A stretch of DNA of 64,000 nt from Hymenobacter radiodurans. Lineage in GTDB: Bacteria > Bacteroidota > Bacteroidia > Cytophagales > Hymenobacteraceae. Position numbers and translations under genes: made by a program. A model generated the notes under the pieces. It was not told the DNA's origin and did no database searches. It saw nothing but the letters and a program-made list of their open reading frames with translations. Positions 8,734 through 18,118 of this stretch are shown here, piece by piece. The DNA is taken from the NCBI RefSeq assembly GCF_004355185.1, contig NZ_CP037922.1, forward strand, positions 310,001 through 374,000, given 5' to 3'. Position 1 is the stretch's first letter; every line of letters begins with the position of its first letter.

Positions 8734-9564
8734 ATGAAGGCTTTTTGTCCTTTCCTGCGCACCGTTGGCCTCAGCATGGTGATTGCTTTTTCGCTCTACA
8801 CGATGAGTTGCCAACGCATTCGCGAGGTGGCTACTATCAGCGCTACGCCAGCTTATCCGGCCGGCCAGGGCTTCGACCTCGCTGGCTCCGACGAGCGTGC
8901 CATTGCCATTGCCGACACCGTGATGGCTCGCATGGGTGGCTATCAGAACTGGCAGAATACCCGCTACTTGGCGTGGAGCTTTTTTCGGGGTCAATACCAG
9001 ATCTGGGACAAATACACCGGCGATTTTCACTGGGAGCAGGACAGCTTAGTGGCCAATTATAACCTGCTCACGCGCACTGGCAAAGCCTACAAAAGCGGCA
9101 AGGAAATAACGGACACACCTGGCGGTCAGGAGCTACTCGAAAAAATGTATCCGGTTTGGGTCAATAACTCGTGGTGGCTCATTATGCCCTTCAAACTCAA
9201 AGACTCCGGCGTGACGCTTACTTACCGCGGCTTAGGTACCACCTTCGAAAACGAGCCTGCCGACATCCTGCAAATGACGTTCAAAGACGTAGGCGTGACA
9301 CCCGAAAACCGCTACGAGATTCGGGTGCTGCGCAGCAGCGGGCTCGTGCATGAGTGGTCGTACTTCGCTAAGGCCGATGATCCACAACCGACCTTTCGCC
9401 GCCGCTGGAGCGACTACGCCCAGCATGGCAACATACTGCTCGCCTCTGACCGCAGCGACCCTACCAAACCTGCGCGCATCACTGATATAGCTGTTCGCCA
9501 AACTGTTCCGGTCGGCATTATGGACAGCCCTGTGCCGGTGCAGAAGCTGAAAAGTTCACTATAG
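8734..9564 (+). CDS. Putative lipoprotein of unknown function
   Basis: A 276-residue exported protein. The ATG at 8734 gives a lipoprotein signal with lipobox LYTMSC (Cys at about residue 26). The mature part starts with a DERAIAIADTVMARMGGYQNWQNTRYLAW segment seen in small Bacteroidota lipoproteins that look like LolA/LolB-type beta-sheet carriers (many aromatic strands: FFRGQYQIWDKYTGDFHWEQ). That resemblance is a guess from pattern only. A GGGGGGCTTTTTT run without a pairing arm lies just after the stop. Confidence 0.65.
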   Translation: MKAFCPFLRTVGLSMVIAFSLYTMSCQRIREVATISATPAYPAGQGFDLAGSDERAIAIADTVMARMGGYQNWQNTRYLAWSFFRGQYQIWDKYTGDFHWEQDSLVANYNLLTRTGKAYKSGKEITDTPGGQELLEKMYPVWVNNSWWLIMPFKLKDSGVTLTYRGLGTTFENEPADILQMTFKDVGVTPENRYEIRVLRSSGLVHEWSYFAKADDPQPTFRRRWSDYAQHGNILLASDRSDPTKPARITDIAVRQTVPVGIMDSPVPVQKLKSSL

Positions 9565-9592
9565 TTGGTGTTTGGGGGGCTTTTTTGGAGCT

Positions 9593-10324
9593 CTACGACT
9601 TCACAAGCTCCCACCGCAACGTCTCAATAGGAGCTTCGCGCAAGCGCGCCGATAGCTCCGCATCGTCCTGGAACTGAAGCTGAGCCAACATACTAGCCTC
9701 TACGCTCACGGTGAAGTGAGAAGCTGCAAAGGGCCAGGGCGTAATGGTCACGGGGCCATCGGCGGTTGGGCGGGTCACGTCGTAGCGCCTCCCATCGGGG
9801 CCTTGACTGATTTCGAGGGCTCGACCCATCTCCGGTAGCTCCCGACGACAGAGAATCAGGGAGAGTCGGTCGCACCACTGCATAAGGTCGTAGGCTTGTT
9901 GGGCATCGGCTTTATTGATGCCCAAGCCTTTGCGCCAGCGCTGCTGATTGGCTTTTTGCTCGTCTAGAAAAGCATCCAACTCCTTTTTTTGCCCCCTGAG
10001 TGCTTCGTATAGAAAGCTCAGATGCATACTGGTAAGTAAGCTGCGCCACTGGCCCTGAAATCGCGCGGCCCGAAGTACGTTGGTGGCCTGTTCCATGGAG
10101 AAGTCCACCATCGTGAAATCGGCGGGGGCACCAGTGGGGGTGAGACCATAGTGGCCGTCCCAGGGGCGCTGCTCGTCGTCGTGCTGGGCTATAGCTGCCA
10201 AGAGGCCTACCCAGCGGTCGGTGGGCCCAAACGGCGTCCAATGCCAAGCTATCTGCGCGGCTAATAGGGCGTGTGATTGTTGGTAAATAATCTGCCAGCC
10301 GTCGGCCGTATAGTTGACTATCAT
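9593..10324 (-). CDS. DUF3891 family protein
   Basis: A soluble 243-residue protein of unknown function. Diagnostic features are the HALLAAQIAWHW N-terminal helix, AIAQHDDEQRPWD with an HD-like pair, and the long helical middle ending in QWCDRLSLILCRRELP. The domain resembles an HD-type alpha-helical hydrolase with His/Asp residues that could bind metal; this is inference. The gene is separated from the upstream threonine dehydrogenase gene by a terminator, so it is probably its own unit. No signal peptide. Confidence 0.8.
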   Translation of the reverse strand: MIVNYTADGWQIIYQQSHALLAAQIAWHWTPFGPTDRWVGLLAAIAQHDDEQRPWDGHYGLTPTGAPADFTMVDFSMEQATNVLRAARFQGQWRSLLTSMHLSFLYEALRGQKKELDAFLDEQKANQQRWRKGLGINKADAQQAYDLMQWCDRLSLILCRRELPEMGRALEISQGPDGRRYDVTRPTADGPVTITPWPFAASHFTVSVEASMLAQLQFQDDAELSARLREAPIETLRWELVKS

Positions 10325-10399
10325 TTTCTCACAGCAGGTTCGCGCGGAGATACACGCATGTTAGCAGAGAACGGTCGTTGCAAAAAACAGTTTTACAAC

Positions 10400-10441
10400 C
10401 ACAAAAAAAGCCCCAGATAATTTCTGGGGGCTTTTTTTGTG
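10400..10441 (-). terminator. Intrinsic terminator of the threonine dehydrogenase gene
   Basis: CACAAAAAAAGCCCC and GGGGGCTTTTTTTGTG arms around an AT-rich loop, immediately downstream of the gene ending at 10453. Confidence 0.88.
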
Positions 10442-10452
10442 AAATCAAAAGC

Positions 10453-11436
10453 TTAGCGACCTACAGCTACTTGGGGCTCAGCTTGATGAAGGTGTAAGAG
10501 CATATCGGCCGTCATTTTATCCAAGTCAAACTCGGGCTGCCAGCCCCAATCCTGGCGGGCGCGGGAGTCGTCGATGCTGGCGGGCCAGGAGTCGGCAATC
10601 TGCTGGCGCGAGTCGGGCTTGTAGGTTACCTCAAAATCCGGCTCGTGGCGCTGGATAGCGGCCGTAATTTCGGCGGGCGAGAAGCTCATGGCCCCGAGGT
10701 TATAAGAAGAGCGCACTTTGATTTGCTCGGCCGGAGCGTGCATCAAATCCAGGGTGGCTTTGAGCGCGTCAGGCATGTACATCATCGGTAAGTACGTGTC
10801 CTGCTGCAAAAAACACTCGTAGGACTGGCCGGCTACGGCTTTGTGGTAGATATCCACGGCGTAGTCGGTGGTGCCACCGCCGGGCAAGGTTTTGTAGCTG
10901 ATCAGGCCAGGGTAGCGCAGGGAGCGTACATCGAGACCGTGGTTTTTGTGGTACCACTCGCACCACTGCTCCCCGGCCAGCTTGCTGATGCCGTACACCG
11001 TGCTGGGGTTCATAATGGTCAGTTGGGGGGTATTTTGGCGGGGCGTATCGGGCCCGAATACGGCAATGGAGCTGGGCCAGTACACCTGCGCTACTTTATA
11101 CTTTACCGCCAGGTCCAACACATTCAGCAAGCCATCCATGTTCAGGCGCCAGCCAAACTCCGGGTTCTTCTCCGCCGTGGCCGACAGCAACGCGGCCAAG
11201 TGGTAAATCTGCTTGGGGCGATACTGCGCAATAATGGCTTCGAGGCGAGAGCGGTCGAGCACGTCGAGCAACTCGAAGGGGCCGGCCTCTTGTAGCTCCG
11301 GTTGCTTGGGCAGGCGCACGTCGGCGGCAATGACGCGGTGAGCGGCGTAGCGCTGGCGCAGGGCGTGAGTGAGCTCGAAGCCGAGCTGGCCGCAGGCACC
11401 AATAACGAGAACGGTATCGCTGGGAGTGGTTTCCAT
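10453..11436 (-). CDS. L-threonine 3-dehydrogenase, SDR (UDP-epimerase-like) type
   Basis: Oxidises L-threonine to 2-amino-3-ketobutyrate with NAD+. The NAD motif VIGACGQLGFELTHAL is at residues 8-23. The SDR catalytic block is STVYGISKLAGEQW, with Tyr and Lys four apart. RSLRYPGLISY and the substrate region SYNLGAMSFSPAEI match the short-chain threonine dehydrogenases and not the zinc enzyme. The start ATG at 11436 is preceded by TATCTTTG at 11472-11479. The partner enzyme glycine C-acetyltransferase is encoded at 12744 on the other strand, beyond a patatin gene. Length is 327 residues. Confidence 0.9.
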   Translation of the reverse strand: METTPSDTVLVIGACGQLGFELTHALRQRYAAHRVIAADVRLPKQPELQEAGPFELLDVLDRSRLEAIIAQYRPKQIYHLAALLSATAEKNPEFGWRLNMDGLLNVLDLAVKYKVAQVYWPSSIAVFGPDTPRQNTPQLTIMNPSTVYGISKLAGEQWCEWYHKNHGLDVRSLRYPGLISYKTLPGGGTTDYAVDIYHKAVAGQSYECFLQQDTYLPMMYMPDALKATLDLMHAPAEQIKVRSSYNLGAMSFSPAEITAAIQRHEPDFEVTYKPDSRQQIADSWPASIDDSRARQDWGWQPEFDLDKMTADMLLHLHQAEPQVAVGR

Positions 11437-11471
11437 GCTGAGAAAAGGGGAATGTGGGTGGGGTGGGACTA

Positions 11472-11479
11472 CAAAGATA
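11472..11479 (-). promoter_or_regulatory. TAnnTTTG -7 promoter element (threonine dehydrogenase)
   Basis: TATCTTTG on the minus strand, 35 bases before the ATG at 11436. Confidence 0.55.
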
Positions 11480-11590
11480 CCGGGTCGGGCGGTTATGCCA
11501 GTAACTTGCCCGTCAGCAAGCATAGCGGCACTCGCTCCGCAACTCCCGTGCCCAGCCCAAGCTCATCAGACAGATGCAACCGCTTTTGTC

Positions 11591-11598
11591 TACTTTTG
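11591..11598 (+). promoter_or_regulatory. TAnnTTTG -7 promoter element (patatin gene)
   Basis: TACTTTTG on the plus strand, 22 bases before the ATG at 11621. The divergent threonine dehydrogenase promoter is about 110 bases away. Confidence 0.5.
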
Positions 11599-11620
11599 GG
11601 TAACCCTCAAACAATACTGT

Positions 11621-12689
11621 ATGCGGCGTTTTGTCCTGCTACTGGCCTTTTATTGCTGTATCGCCTCTGTGGCGCAAGGCCAAGCGGCCGCCCCTGTTAT
11701 CTACCGCAACTTAGTGATGGAAGGCGGGGGCATTCGGGGCATTGCTTACGGCGGCGCGTTGGCTGAATTGGAAAAGCAAGGGGTACTGGCGGGTATTCAG
11801 CGGGTTGGCGGGACCTCGGCGGGCGCCATTCAGGCGGCGTTGCTGGCCGTAGGCTATTCACCGCAGGAGATTATCGAAGTAGTAAATAATACGCCTGTGC
11901 AGCGTCTGAATGATGGTCGCCTGATATTTTTTGGCGGTAGCACGCGCTTACTCAAACAGTACGGCTGGTACCGCGGCGACCAGTTTGCGAAGTACCTCAG
12001 CGACTTAGTGGCCCGCAAAACCCAGAATCCCAACCTCACCTTAGGTCAGCTTCACGCGCTAGCCCAGCAAGGTAAAGGCCGCGACCTGTACGTGACAGGC
12101 ACCAACCTCACTACCCAGCGCACCGACGTATTTAGCTACGAAACCCACCCGAACCTGCGGGTGGCCGACGCTGTGCGCATCAGTATGAGCATTCCGCTGT
12201 ACTTCCGGGCGGTGCTGCTTGATGAACAAGGACAGGTAGTCCGCAAGCCAGCAAAAGATCAGAAAGTAAACGTGTTGGTGGATGGTGGACTGCTAGCCAA
12301 TTATCCGCTCAACCTGTTCGACCACGCTCGATATTTGCCCCCGGCGCTGCTACACCAGACGCTGGGGGCTTTTTATTAACCCCGAAACCCTAGGCTTGCG
12401 CCTCGACCGGGCCGAGCAGATTGCATTTGATACCCAGCCCGATGGCCGCCGCCAACTAGCGCCCTACGACATTCATGATTTCGGCAGCTACATGGGCGCA
12501 TTTTATACCTTGGCCATCGAAAATCTGAACCCCACGGCGGCCACCGACTGGCCGCGCACCGTTAGTATCAATACGTTGGGGTTCAATCCCAAGATCAAGC
12601 AGGTATCGGCGGCGCAAAAGCAGTCGTTGGTAGATAGCGGCCGACAAGGAGTGCAGGATTTCTTTGCACGAACGCAAGCCAAAAAATAA
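11621..12689 (+). CDS. Exported patatin-like phospholipase, frame broken at 12364-12368
   Basis: A signal peptide (RRFVLLLAFYCCIASVAQGQ) is followed by the patatin fold: oxyanion loop GGGIRGIAYGGAL, nucleophile elbow GGTSAGAIQ (Ser) and catalytic Asp in VDGGLLANYPLNLFD. The frame breaks at CTGGGGGCTTTTTATT: as read it gives LGAFY-stop, but the downstream frame continues with FINPETLGLRLDRAEQ and the C-terminal helix region. Removing one G, or reading G6 and T6 (LGGFFINPE), joins them into 355-356 residues. The G6/T6 reading would restore the recurrent word of this window. The protein is probably a periplasmic or surface lipid acyl hydrolase. Confidence 0.82.
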
Positions 12690-12743
12690 CGGAAATTGCC
12701 CCCGGTTTCTGTGTAGTAATTGACATTCAACCTTTCCCATCCT

Positions 12744-13991
12744 ATGTATACCACCCTCCAACCCGACCTCGAAGCCCAGCTGGCCGATATCAAAGCCAAC
12801 GGTCTGTTCAAGAAAGAACGCGTCATTACCTCGCCTCAAGGCGCAACTATCAAAACTAATGAGGCTGGCGAAGTGCTGAACTTTTGCGCTAATAATTACC
12901 TGGGCTTGTCGTCGCACCCCGAGGTGATTGAGGCGGCCAAGGCGGCTATTGATAGCCACGGCTACGGCATGTCGTCGGTGCGCTTTATCTGTGGCACGCA
13001 GGACATTCACAAGGAGCTGGAGCGCAAGCTGGCTGATTTTCTTGGCACTGAGGATACCATTCTGTACGCGGCGGCTTTCGATGCCAACGGCGGCGTATTC
13101 GAGCCGTTGTTCAATGAGCAGGACGCTATTATTTCCGATGCCCTGAACCACGCTTCCATTATCGATGGTGTGCGTTTGTGCAAGGCCCAGCGCTACCGCT
13201 ACACACACAACGACATGGCGGATCTGGAAAAGCAACTTCAGGACGCCACCGCTAAAGGCAGCCGTCACCGCATCATCGTCACCGATGGCTCCTTCAGCAT
13301 GGACGGTACCATCGCCCGCCTCGACCAGATCTGTGACCTCGCCGATAAGTATCAGGCGTTGGTGATGGTAGACGAGTGCCACTCGACGGGCTTTTTGGGC
13401 AAAACAGGCCGTGGCACCCACGAGCTGCGCGGCGTGATGGGCCGCGTGGACATCATCACTGGCACGCTGGGCAAGGCACTGGGCGGCGCCATGGGCGGAT
13501 TCACTACGGGCCGCAAAGAAATTATTGAAATGCTGCGTCAGCGCAGCCGTCCGTATTTGTTTTCTAACACGCTGGCCCCGGCTATTGTAGGCGCATCATT
13601 GCGCGTGCTGGAGCTACTGAATGAGAGCACGGAACTGCGCGACCGGCTGGAAGAAAACACCAAGTATTTCCGCGAAAAGATGACTGCCGCTGGCTTCGAT
13701 ATCAAGCCCGGCGAGCACCCTATTGTGCCGGTAATGCTGTATGATGCCAAGCTAGCTCAGGAATTTGCGGCCAAAATGCTGGATAAAGGCATTTATGTTA
13801 TCGGGTTTTACTACCCCGTAGTGCCCCAAGGCCAGGCCCGGATTCGGGTGCAGCTGTCGGCCGCGCACACCCGCGAACATCTGGATAAGGCCATTGCGGC
13901 CTTTATCGAAGTTGGTCGGGAGTTGGGCACGCTGAAGGATCGAAGCGCCGCCCAGCCCGAAGCCGGCCAAGTAGTTACGAATACCCCTTAA
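12744..13991 (+). CDS. kbl: Glycine C-acetyltransferase (2-amino-3-ketobutyrate CoA ligase)
   Basis: PLP enzyme of the alpha-oxoamine synthase family, 415 residues. It cleaves 2-amino-3-ketobutyrate with CoA into glycine and acetyl-CoA. Seen are [12 protein letters not shown], the substrate region [17 protein letters not shown], the PLP-contact [11 protein letters not shown] and the Schiff-base Lys in [14 protein letters not shown]. It acts directly after the threonine dehydrogenase at 10453. The ATG at 12744 is chosen over a TTG 24 bases upstream because the family starts near this Met. A terminator follows at 14009. Confidence 0.95.
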   Translation: MYTTLQPDLEAQLADIKANGLFKKERVITSPQGATIKTNEAGEVLNFCANNYLGLSSHPEVIEAAKAAIDSHGYGMSSVRFICGTQDIHKELERKLADFLGTEDTILYAAAFDANGGVFEPLFNEQDAIISDALNHASIIDGVRLCKAQRYRYTHNDMADLEKQLQDATAKGSRHRIIVTDGSFSMDGTIARLDQICDLADKYQALVMVDECHSTGFLGKTGRGTHELRGVMGRVDIITGTLGKALGGAMGGFTTGRKEIIEMLRQRSRPYLFSNTLAPAIVGASLRVLELLNESTELRDRLEENTKYFREKMTAAGFDIKPGEHPIVPVMLYDAKLAQEFAAKMLDKGIYVIGFYYPVVPQGQARIRVQLSAAHTREHLDKAIAAFIEVGRELGTLKDRSAAQPEAGQVVTNTP

Positions 13992-14008
13992 TCGACCGTA
14001 GTCAAGAT

Positions 14009-14043
14009 AAAAAAGCCCCCGGATACTTTCTGGGGGCTTTTTT
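14009..14043 (+). terminator. Intrinsic terminator of kbl
   Basis: AAAAAAGCCCCC and GGGGGCTTTTTT arms with an 11-base loop, 18 bases after the kbl stop. Confidence 0.9.
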
Positions 14044-14180
14044 GTGCTTCTGTTGGTTTGTATCCCGCTCTCGCTTTCGCCCGAATAGGGAATTGCCTAG
14101 TTTGGACCGCCGCTACTGCCGAGGATAGCCGAACGCATAACGTTCTGCGTAAGTGACCACCTAGGCCTTTCGCAGTTTCT

Positions 14181-15475
14181 ATGTTAGTATACAATATTGC
14201 CCTCGTCATGATGGGCGTGGCCATCCTGGGCGTAGCGTGGCTGCCGTCCTTGCTGGAAAAATATCCGCTTTCATACCCCATCCTGTTCATCGGGCTAGGT
14301 ATGGCTGCCTATTCGTTGCCCCTCGGCTTGCCGCCCGCCGATCCTTTTGCGCACCCTAAGCTGGTCACGCACTTGTCGGAGTTGTGCGTGATTGTGGCGC
14401 TGACTGGCACCGGACTCAAAATTGACCGTCCGTTTTCATTTGGCACCTGGCGCACTCCCATCCGACTGGTATTGGTGCTGATGGTGCTTACTATTGCCGG
14501 TATCACGGTAGCGGGCATTACCCTGGTCGGTTTGGCTTTACCCTCAGCGGTATTGCTGGCGGCCTGCCTGGCGCCCACCGACCCGGTATTGGCCGGTGAT
14601 GTACAGGTGGGCGACCCCGGCGAAGGTCGCGAAGACAACGTTCGCTTTGCCCTCACCGGCGAAGCGGGCCTGAACGATGGGCTGGCTTTCCCTTTTGTGT
14701 ACCTAGCACTGGCCCTGCTGCCGGCGGCAGAATCCTTATCTGCCCGTCTGATTGAGTGGGCCTGGATGGACCTGATTTACCGGATAGGCGCAGGCGTGCT
14801 GCTGGGCTGGCTATCGGGCTTGTTGCTATCCTACCTGATATTTAATCTGCCCAAAACGCTCAGCATCAAGCCCAGCGCCTATGGGTTTGTGGCGCTGGCT
14901 GTCACGCTTACCAGCTATGGCATAACTGAGCTGGTGCACGGCTACGGGTTTCTGGCCGTATTTGTGGCCGCCGTTACACTGCGAGGGCGAGAGCGTAAAC
15001 ATGAGTATCATAAGCAGATGCACGCCTTCACCGACCAAATGGAGCGTCTGCTGATTGTGGTTATTCTGATTCTCTTTGGTGGTGCCATCATCGATGGATT
15101 GCTGGCGCCGCTTACCTGGTCGGGTATGCTGATTGGCTTATTGCTGGTGCTGGTGCTACGGCCTCTGGGGGCTTATTGACGCTGCTGGGGGCCCGAAAGG
15201 TGAATGTAGCCGAACGTAGCGTAATTTCCTTTTTCGGAATAAGGGGCATCGGTTCTATTTTCTACCTGGCTTTTGCGCTGGAAAAGGCTGAGTTTCCGCA
15301 AGCGCGGGAATTGTGGGCCATTCTGGGCTTCACAATGCTGGTATCTATTAGCCTGCATGGCGTGCTGGCAACGCCGGTGATGAATTGGCTGGACCGTCGC
15401 CACGGCCGAAAAATTGCCGCCGAACTCAGTGAGTCCGAAGAAGATGAGGAAGTTAAAGTAGCTACGGTTGAGTAG
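14181..15475 (+). CDS. Sodium:proton antiporter, CPA1/NhaP type, frame broken at 15167-15171
   Basis: Multi-pass inner-membrane cation/proton exchanger. Family blocks are ELCVIVALTGTGLKIDRP, the ion-site segment APTDPVLAGDVQVGDPG and LTGEAGLNDGLAFPFV, whose ND pair is typical of CPA1. The first frame stops at LVLRPLGAY. Adding one G to the G5 run gives LRPLGGLLTLLGARKVNVAERSV and continues to 15475, making 431 residues with a charged C-terminal tail. The second frame carries the last two helices (FFGIRGIGSIFYLAFAL), so without them the protein would be non-functional. I consider the break an assembly under-call. Confidence 0.87.
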
Positions 15476-15485
15476 AAAACCTTAG

Positions 15486-16325
15486 TTAAGCCGCGACTTC
15501 CGTAGCTGCTGACGCTGGGGAGGTGGGAGTTTTGGCGGCCAAATCGAACAGCATCTCGTTTAGCTTGGCGCGCAAATCAGAGGAAGATAGATTGCGAAAT
15601 ACCTCTCCGGCGCGCACCAGCGAGATTTGACCGGTTTCTTCACTCACTACCAGCACTACACTATCGGTAACTTCCGTGAGTCCGATGGCGGCGCGGTGCC
15701 GCAAGCCTAGCGAAGCCGGCACGTCGGGGTTTTCGCTGACGGGCAGAATACAGCGCGCTGCCTTGATGCGGTTGTTGGCAATAATAACGGCGCCATCGTG
15801 CAGTGGGCTGGTTTTATTGAAGATGCTCATCAGCAGGCGCTTACTAACGGCAGCGTCAATCAGGTCACCCGAATCGGCGTAGAATTTTAGCTCCGAAGTC
15901 ATGGTAAAAGCAATGAGGGCACCAGTGTTTTTACCCGCCAGGCTTTTGGCCGCTTCTACAAACGGTACAATGCTCATGCGCTCAGTAACTTGTTCGCGGC
16001 GCCACGGAAATACACGTACTCTATCGAAGGCCGTTGCCTTGCCAATGGTGAGCAAAAAGCGCCGGATCTCCTGTTGAAACAGGATAATGCCCGCCAGCAC
16101 ACCCACGCTCATAAACTGACCTAAAATACTGGTCAGAAGCTCCATGCCGGCGGCTTTCACCACCAGATAAAGTAGGTAAATGGACATGAAGCCCAAAAAA
16201 ACCTTCAGCGCCACGCTCCCCGTTAGCAGCTTGTACAGCTGATAAAACAATACCGTGACCAGTAAGACGTCAATCACGTCTATCCAGCCTATGCGCAGGA
16301 AGCCGACGGAGAAGGAGCCGATCAC
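15486..16325 (-). CDS. cdaA: CdaA, diadenylate cyclase (c-di-AMP synthase)
   Basis: Membrane-anchored DAC-domain enzyme, 279 residues, making c-di-AMP from two ATP. Three N-terminal membrane helices (residues about 15-85) precede the DAC domain. The catalytic motifs are DGA at 177-179 and RHR at 209-211. The start ATG overlaps the folP stop by 4 bases (ATGA), so folP-cdaA is a translationally coupled pair; this arrangement is common in Bacteroidota. The antiporter gene converges on it with an 11-base gap; potassium/sodium transporters are known c-di-AMP targets, but a link here is only inference from adjacency. Confidence 0.95.
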   Translation of the reverse strand: MIGSFSVGFLRIGWIDVIDVLLVTVLFYQLYKLLTGSVALKVFLGFMSIYLLYLVVKAAGMELLTSILGQFMSVGVLAGIILFQQEIRRFLLTIGKATAFDRVRVFPWRREQVTERMSIVPFVEAAKSLAGKNTGALIAFTMTSELKFYADSGDLIDAAVSKRLLMSIFNKTSPLHDGAVIIANNRIKAARCILPVSENPDVPASLGLRHRAAIGLTEVTDSVVLVVSEETGQISLVRAGEVFRNLSSSDLRAKLNEMLFDLAAKTPTSPASAATEVAA

Positions 16326-17209
16326 GAGGAGGAGGGAATGAGGGTTTGTTGCACGAGCCGCACAGTGTGCACGGCTTCCGCTACATCATGTACGCGCAAC
16401 AATCGCGCACCGTTGAGCAAAGCGACGGTATTTACGGCAATTGTACCGGTGAGCGCAGCGTCGGGAGTGAGGCCTAGAGGCTTGTATACCATTGACTTGC
16501 GCGAAAGACCGGCCAGTACCGGCAAACCCAGCAGCGCCAGTTCGGGTAGGCGACGCAGTAACTCATGGCTTTGAGCCGGTGTTTTGGCGAACCCGAAGCC
16601 AGGATCGAGAACAACATCCGTTACGCCAGCGGCATACAGAAGGGCCAGCTTATCGCGGAAGTAACGCACGAGATCTGTTACGATATCGTCTTCGTAGTGC
16701 GTTTGCTGGGCCATATTCTGAGGCGTGCCGCGCATGTGCATGAGCACGTACGGTACCCCAAGCCGACCCGCCGTAGCAAACATATCGGCATCAAGCGTGC
16801 CGCCGCTCACATCGTTGATAATATCGGTGCCGATGGCTACTGCTTCAGCGGCTACATCAGCCCGGAAAGTATCGACGGATAAGATTGCTTCAGGAAAAGC
16901 CCCCCGCACGGTCTCCAAGGCGGGCAGCACGCGAGCTTTTTCCTCTTCGGCCGAGATATCCTCAGCGCCCGGCCTAGTGGAATAGCCACCCAAATCGAGA
17001 ACAGCCGCGCCCGCCTGCAGCATCGCGTCGGCCCGCCGCAGTAGGTCGTCGGTGGTGGCGATGCGGTTGCCGGCGTAGAAGGAATCGGGGGTCAGATTCA
17101 GAATGCCCATGACCTGCGGCTGGCGCAGATCCAATACCCGTCCGTCGCGGCAGCACAGGGTTTGCCTCGGGGAAAAACACGTATCTTTCGCGGCGGTCTG
17201 GAGCATCAT
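16322..17209 (-). CDS. folP: Dihydropteroate synthase
   Basis: TIM-barrel enzyme joining 6-hydroxymethyl-dihydropterin diphosphate with p-aminobenzoate, the sulfonamide target. 295 residues. Signature 1 is VMGILNLTPDSFY (residues about 33-45), signature 2 is LDLGGYSTRPGAE, then NDVSGG, and VLDPGFGFAKT for pterin binding. It is the first gene of the pair with cdaA (4-base overlap). The word AAAAGCCCCCC (plus 16895-16905) encodes the Gly-Ala-Phe region near the middle. Confidence 0.95.
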   Translation of the reverse strand: MMLQTAAKDTCFSPRQTLCCRDGRVLDLRQPQVMGILNLTPDSFYAGNRIATTDDLLRRADAMLQAGAAVLDLGGYSTRPGAEDISAEEEKARVLPALETVRGAFPEAILSVDTFRADVAAEAVAIGTDIINDVSGGTLDADMFATAGRLGVPYVLMHMRGTPQNMAQQTHYEDDIVTDLVRYFRDKLALLYAAGVTDVVLDPGFGFAKTPAQSHELLRRLPELALLGLPVLAGLSRKSMVYKPLGLTPDAALTGTIAVNTVALLNGARLLRVHDVAEAVHTVRLVQQTLIPSSS

Positions 17210-17385
17210 AATCTAGGGTCTGAGCGCTTAGGGACTTGGTTTTAGGCAAAAAGCTGCATGGTTCGGGCTTCTTTCAGCAGAAGTCAAAGCGAAACAAGCT
17301 TGCGCCACAATTGGCCCTAGTTCTCACCGCCAGCCTACCTTCCAGGTGCCCACGTATCCACGATCCGAAGTTCCTTAAATCTATA

Positions 17386-17955
17386 GTGAAAATCTTGCAA
17401 ACCCAAACCCAGCAGGAGTACGATCAGGTGATAGAGCAGTGCCGGGCGCTGTTTCTGGCCAAAACCCACGATTATGGCACGGCTTGGCGCATTCTGCGCT
17501 TGCCCTCCGTTACGGATCAGCTGTATATCAAGGCCCAGCGCATTCGCTCCATTCAGGAAAAAGGCACCCAGTTAGTAGCCGATGGCGTGAACGAGGAGTT
17601 CGTTGCCATCATCAACTACTGCGTTATTGCCCTGATGCAGTTGCACTTGCCCGCCAACTCGCCCCACGATTTGCCCCCCACGGAAGTAGCCGCCGCCTAC
17701 GACCGTGAGATACAAGCCAACCGGGATTTGCTTTTCGCCAAAAACCATGATTACGGTGAAGCCTGGCGGCAAATGCGCGTGCCCAGCATCACCGATATTA
17801 TTCTAATGAAGCTGCACCGCACCAAGCAAATTGAAGACCTGGGGGGCAAAACGTACGTGTCGGAAGGCGTGGAGGCCAACTACCGCGATATGCTGAATTA
17901 CGCCGTATTTGCCTTGATAAAGCTGGAAGGGGAGAAGGGTAAACCAAAGGCATAG
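17386..17955 (+). CDS. DUF1599 protein (nucleotide-modification-associated domain), duplicated domain
   Basis: A soluble protein of about 189 residues. It consists of two similar halves: FLAKTHDYGTAWRILRLPS with QRIRSIQEKGTQ, and LFAKNHDYGEAWRQMRVPS with HRTKQIEDLGGK. Each half is one DUF1599 unit, so the gene carries an internal duplication. The family is distributed with nucleotide-processing genes; the reaction is not known. The chosen start is the GTG at 17386 because relatives begin about eight residues before EYDQVIEQC; the frame is open upstream to 17236 but with no ATG near. It is followed by the BT_3928 gene, a usual neighbour in Bacteroidota. Confidence 0.82.
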   Translation: MKILQTQTQQEYDQVIEQCRALFLAKTHDYGTAWRILRLPSVTDQLYIKAQRIRSIQEKGTQLVADGVNEEFVAIINYCVIALMQLHLPANSPHDLPPTEVAAAYDREIQANRDLLFAKNHDYGEAWRQMRVPSITDIILMKLHRTKQIEDLGGKTYVSEGVEANYRDMLNYAVFALIKLEGEKGKPKA

Positions 17956-18118
17956 AGCGCTAGGCAAAGCGGCGCCGAAGCATGACCGCCTGGTATTTTC
18001 AATCATAGTATCTGCTACTTCCCCGACCTTTTTGTTTGCGTATGGGGTTTTAAGCCCCAACTTAGTAGCCAACTCTTAGCCTCTTAGCGCCTTGAAGTCT
18101 GCCAGATCCATCCAATTA

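Noticed and set aside
11369..11620. N-terminal extension of the patatin frame
   Set aside because: The frame is open upstream across the threonine dehydrogenase promoter, but the signal peptide begins at 11621, right after a -7 element.
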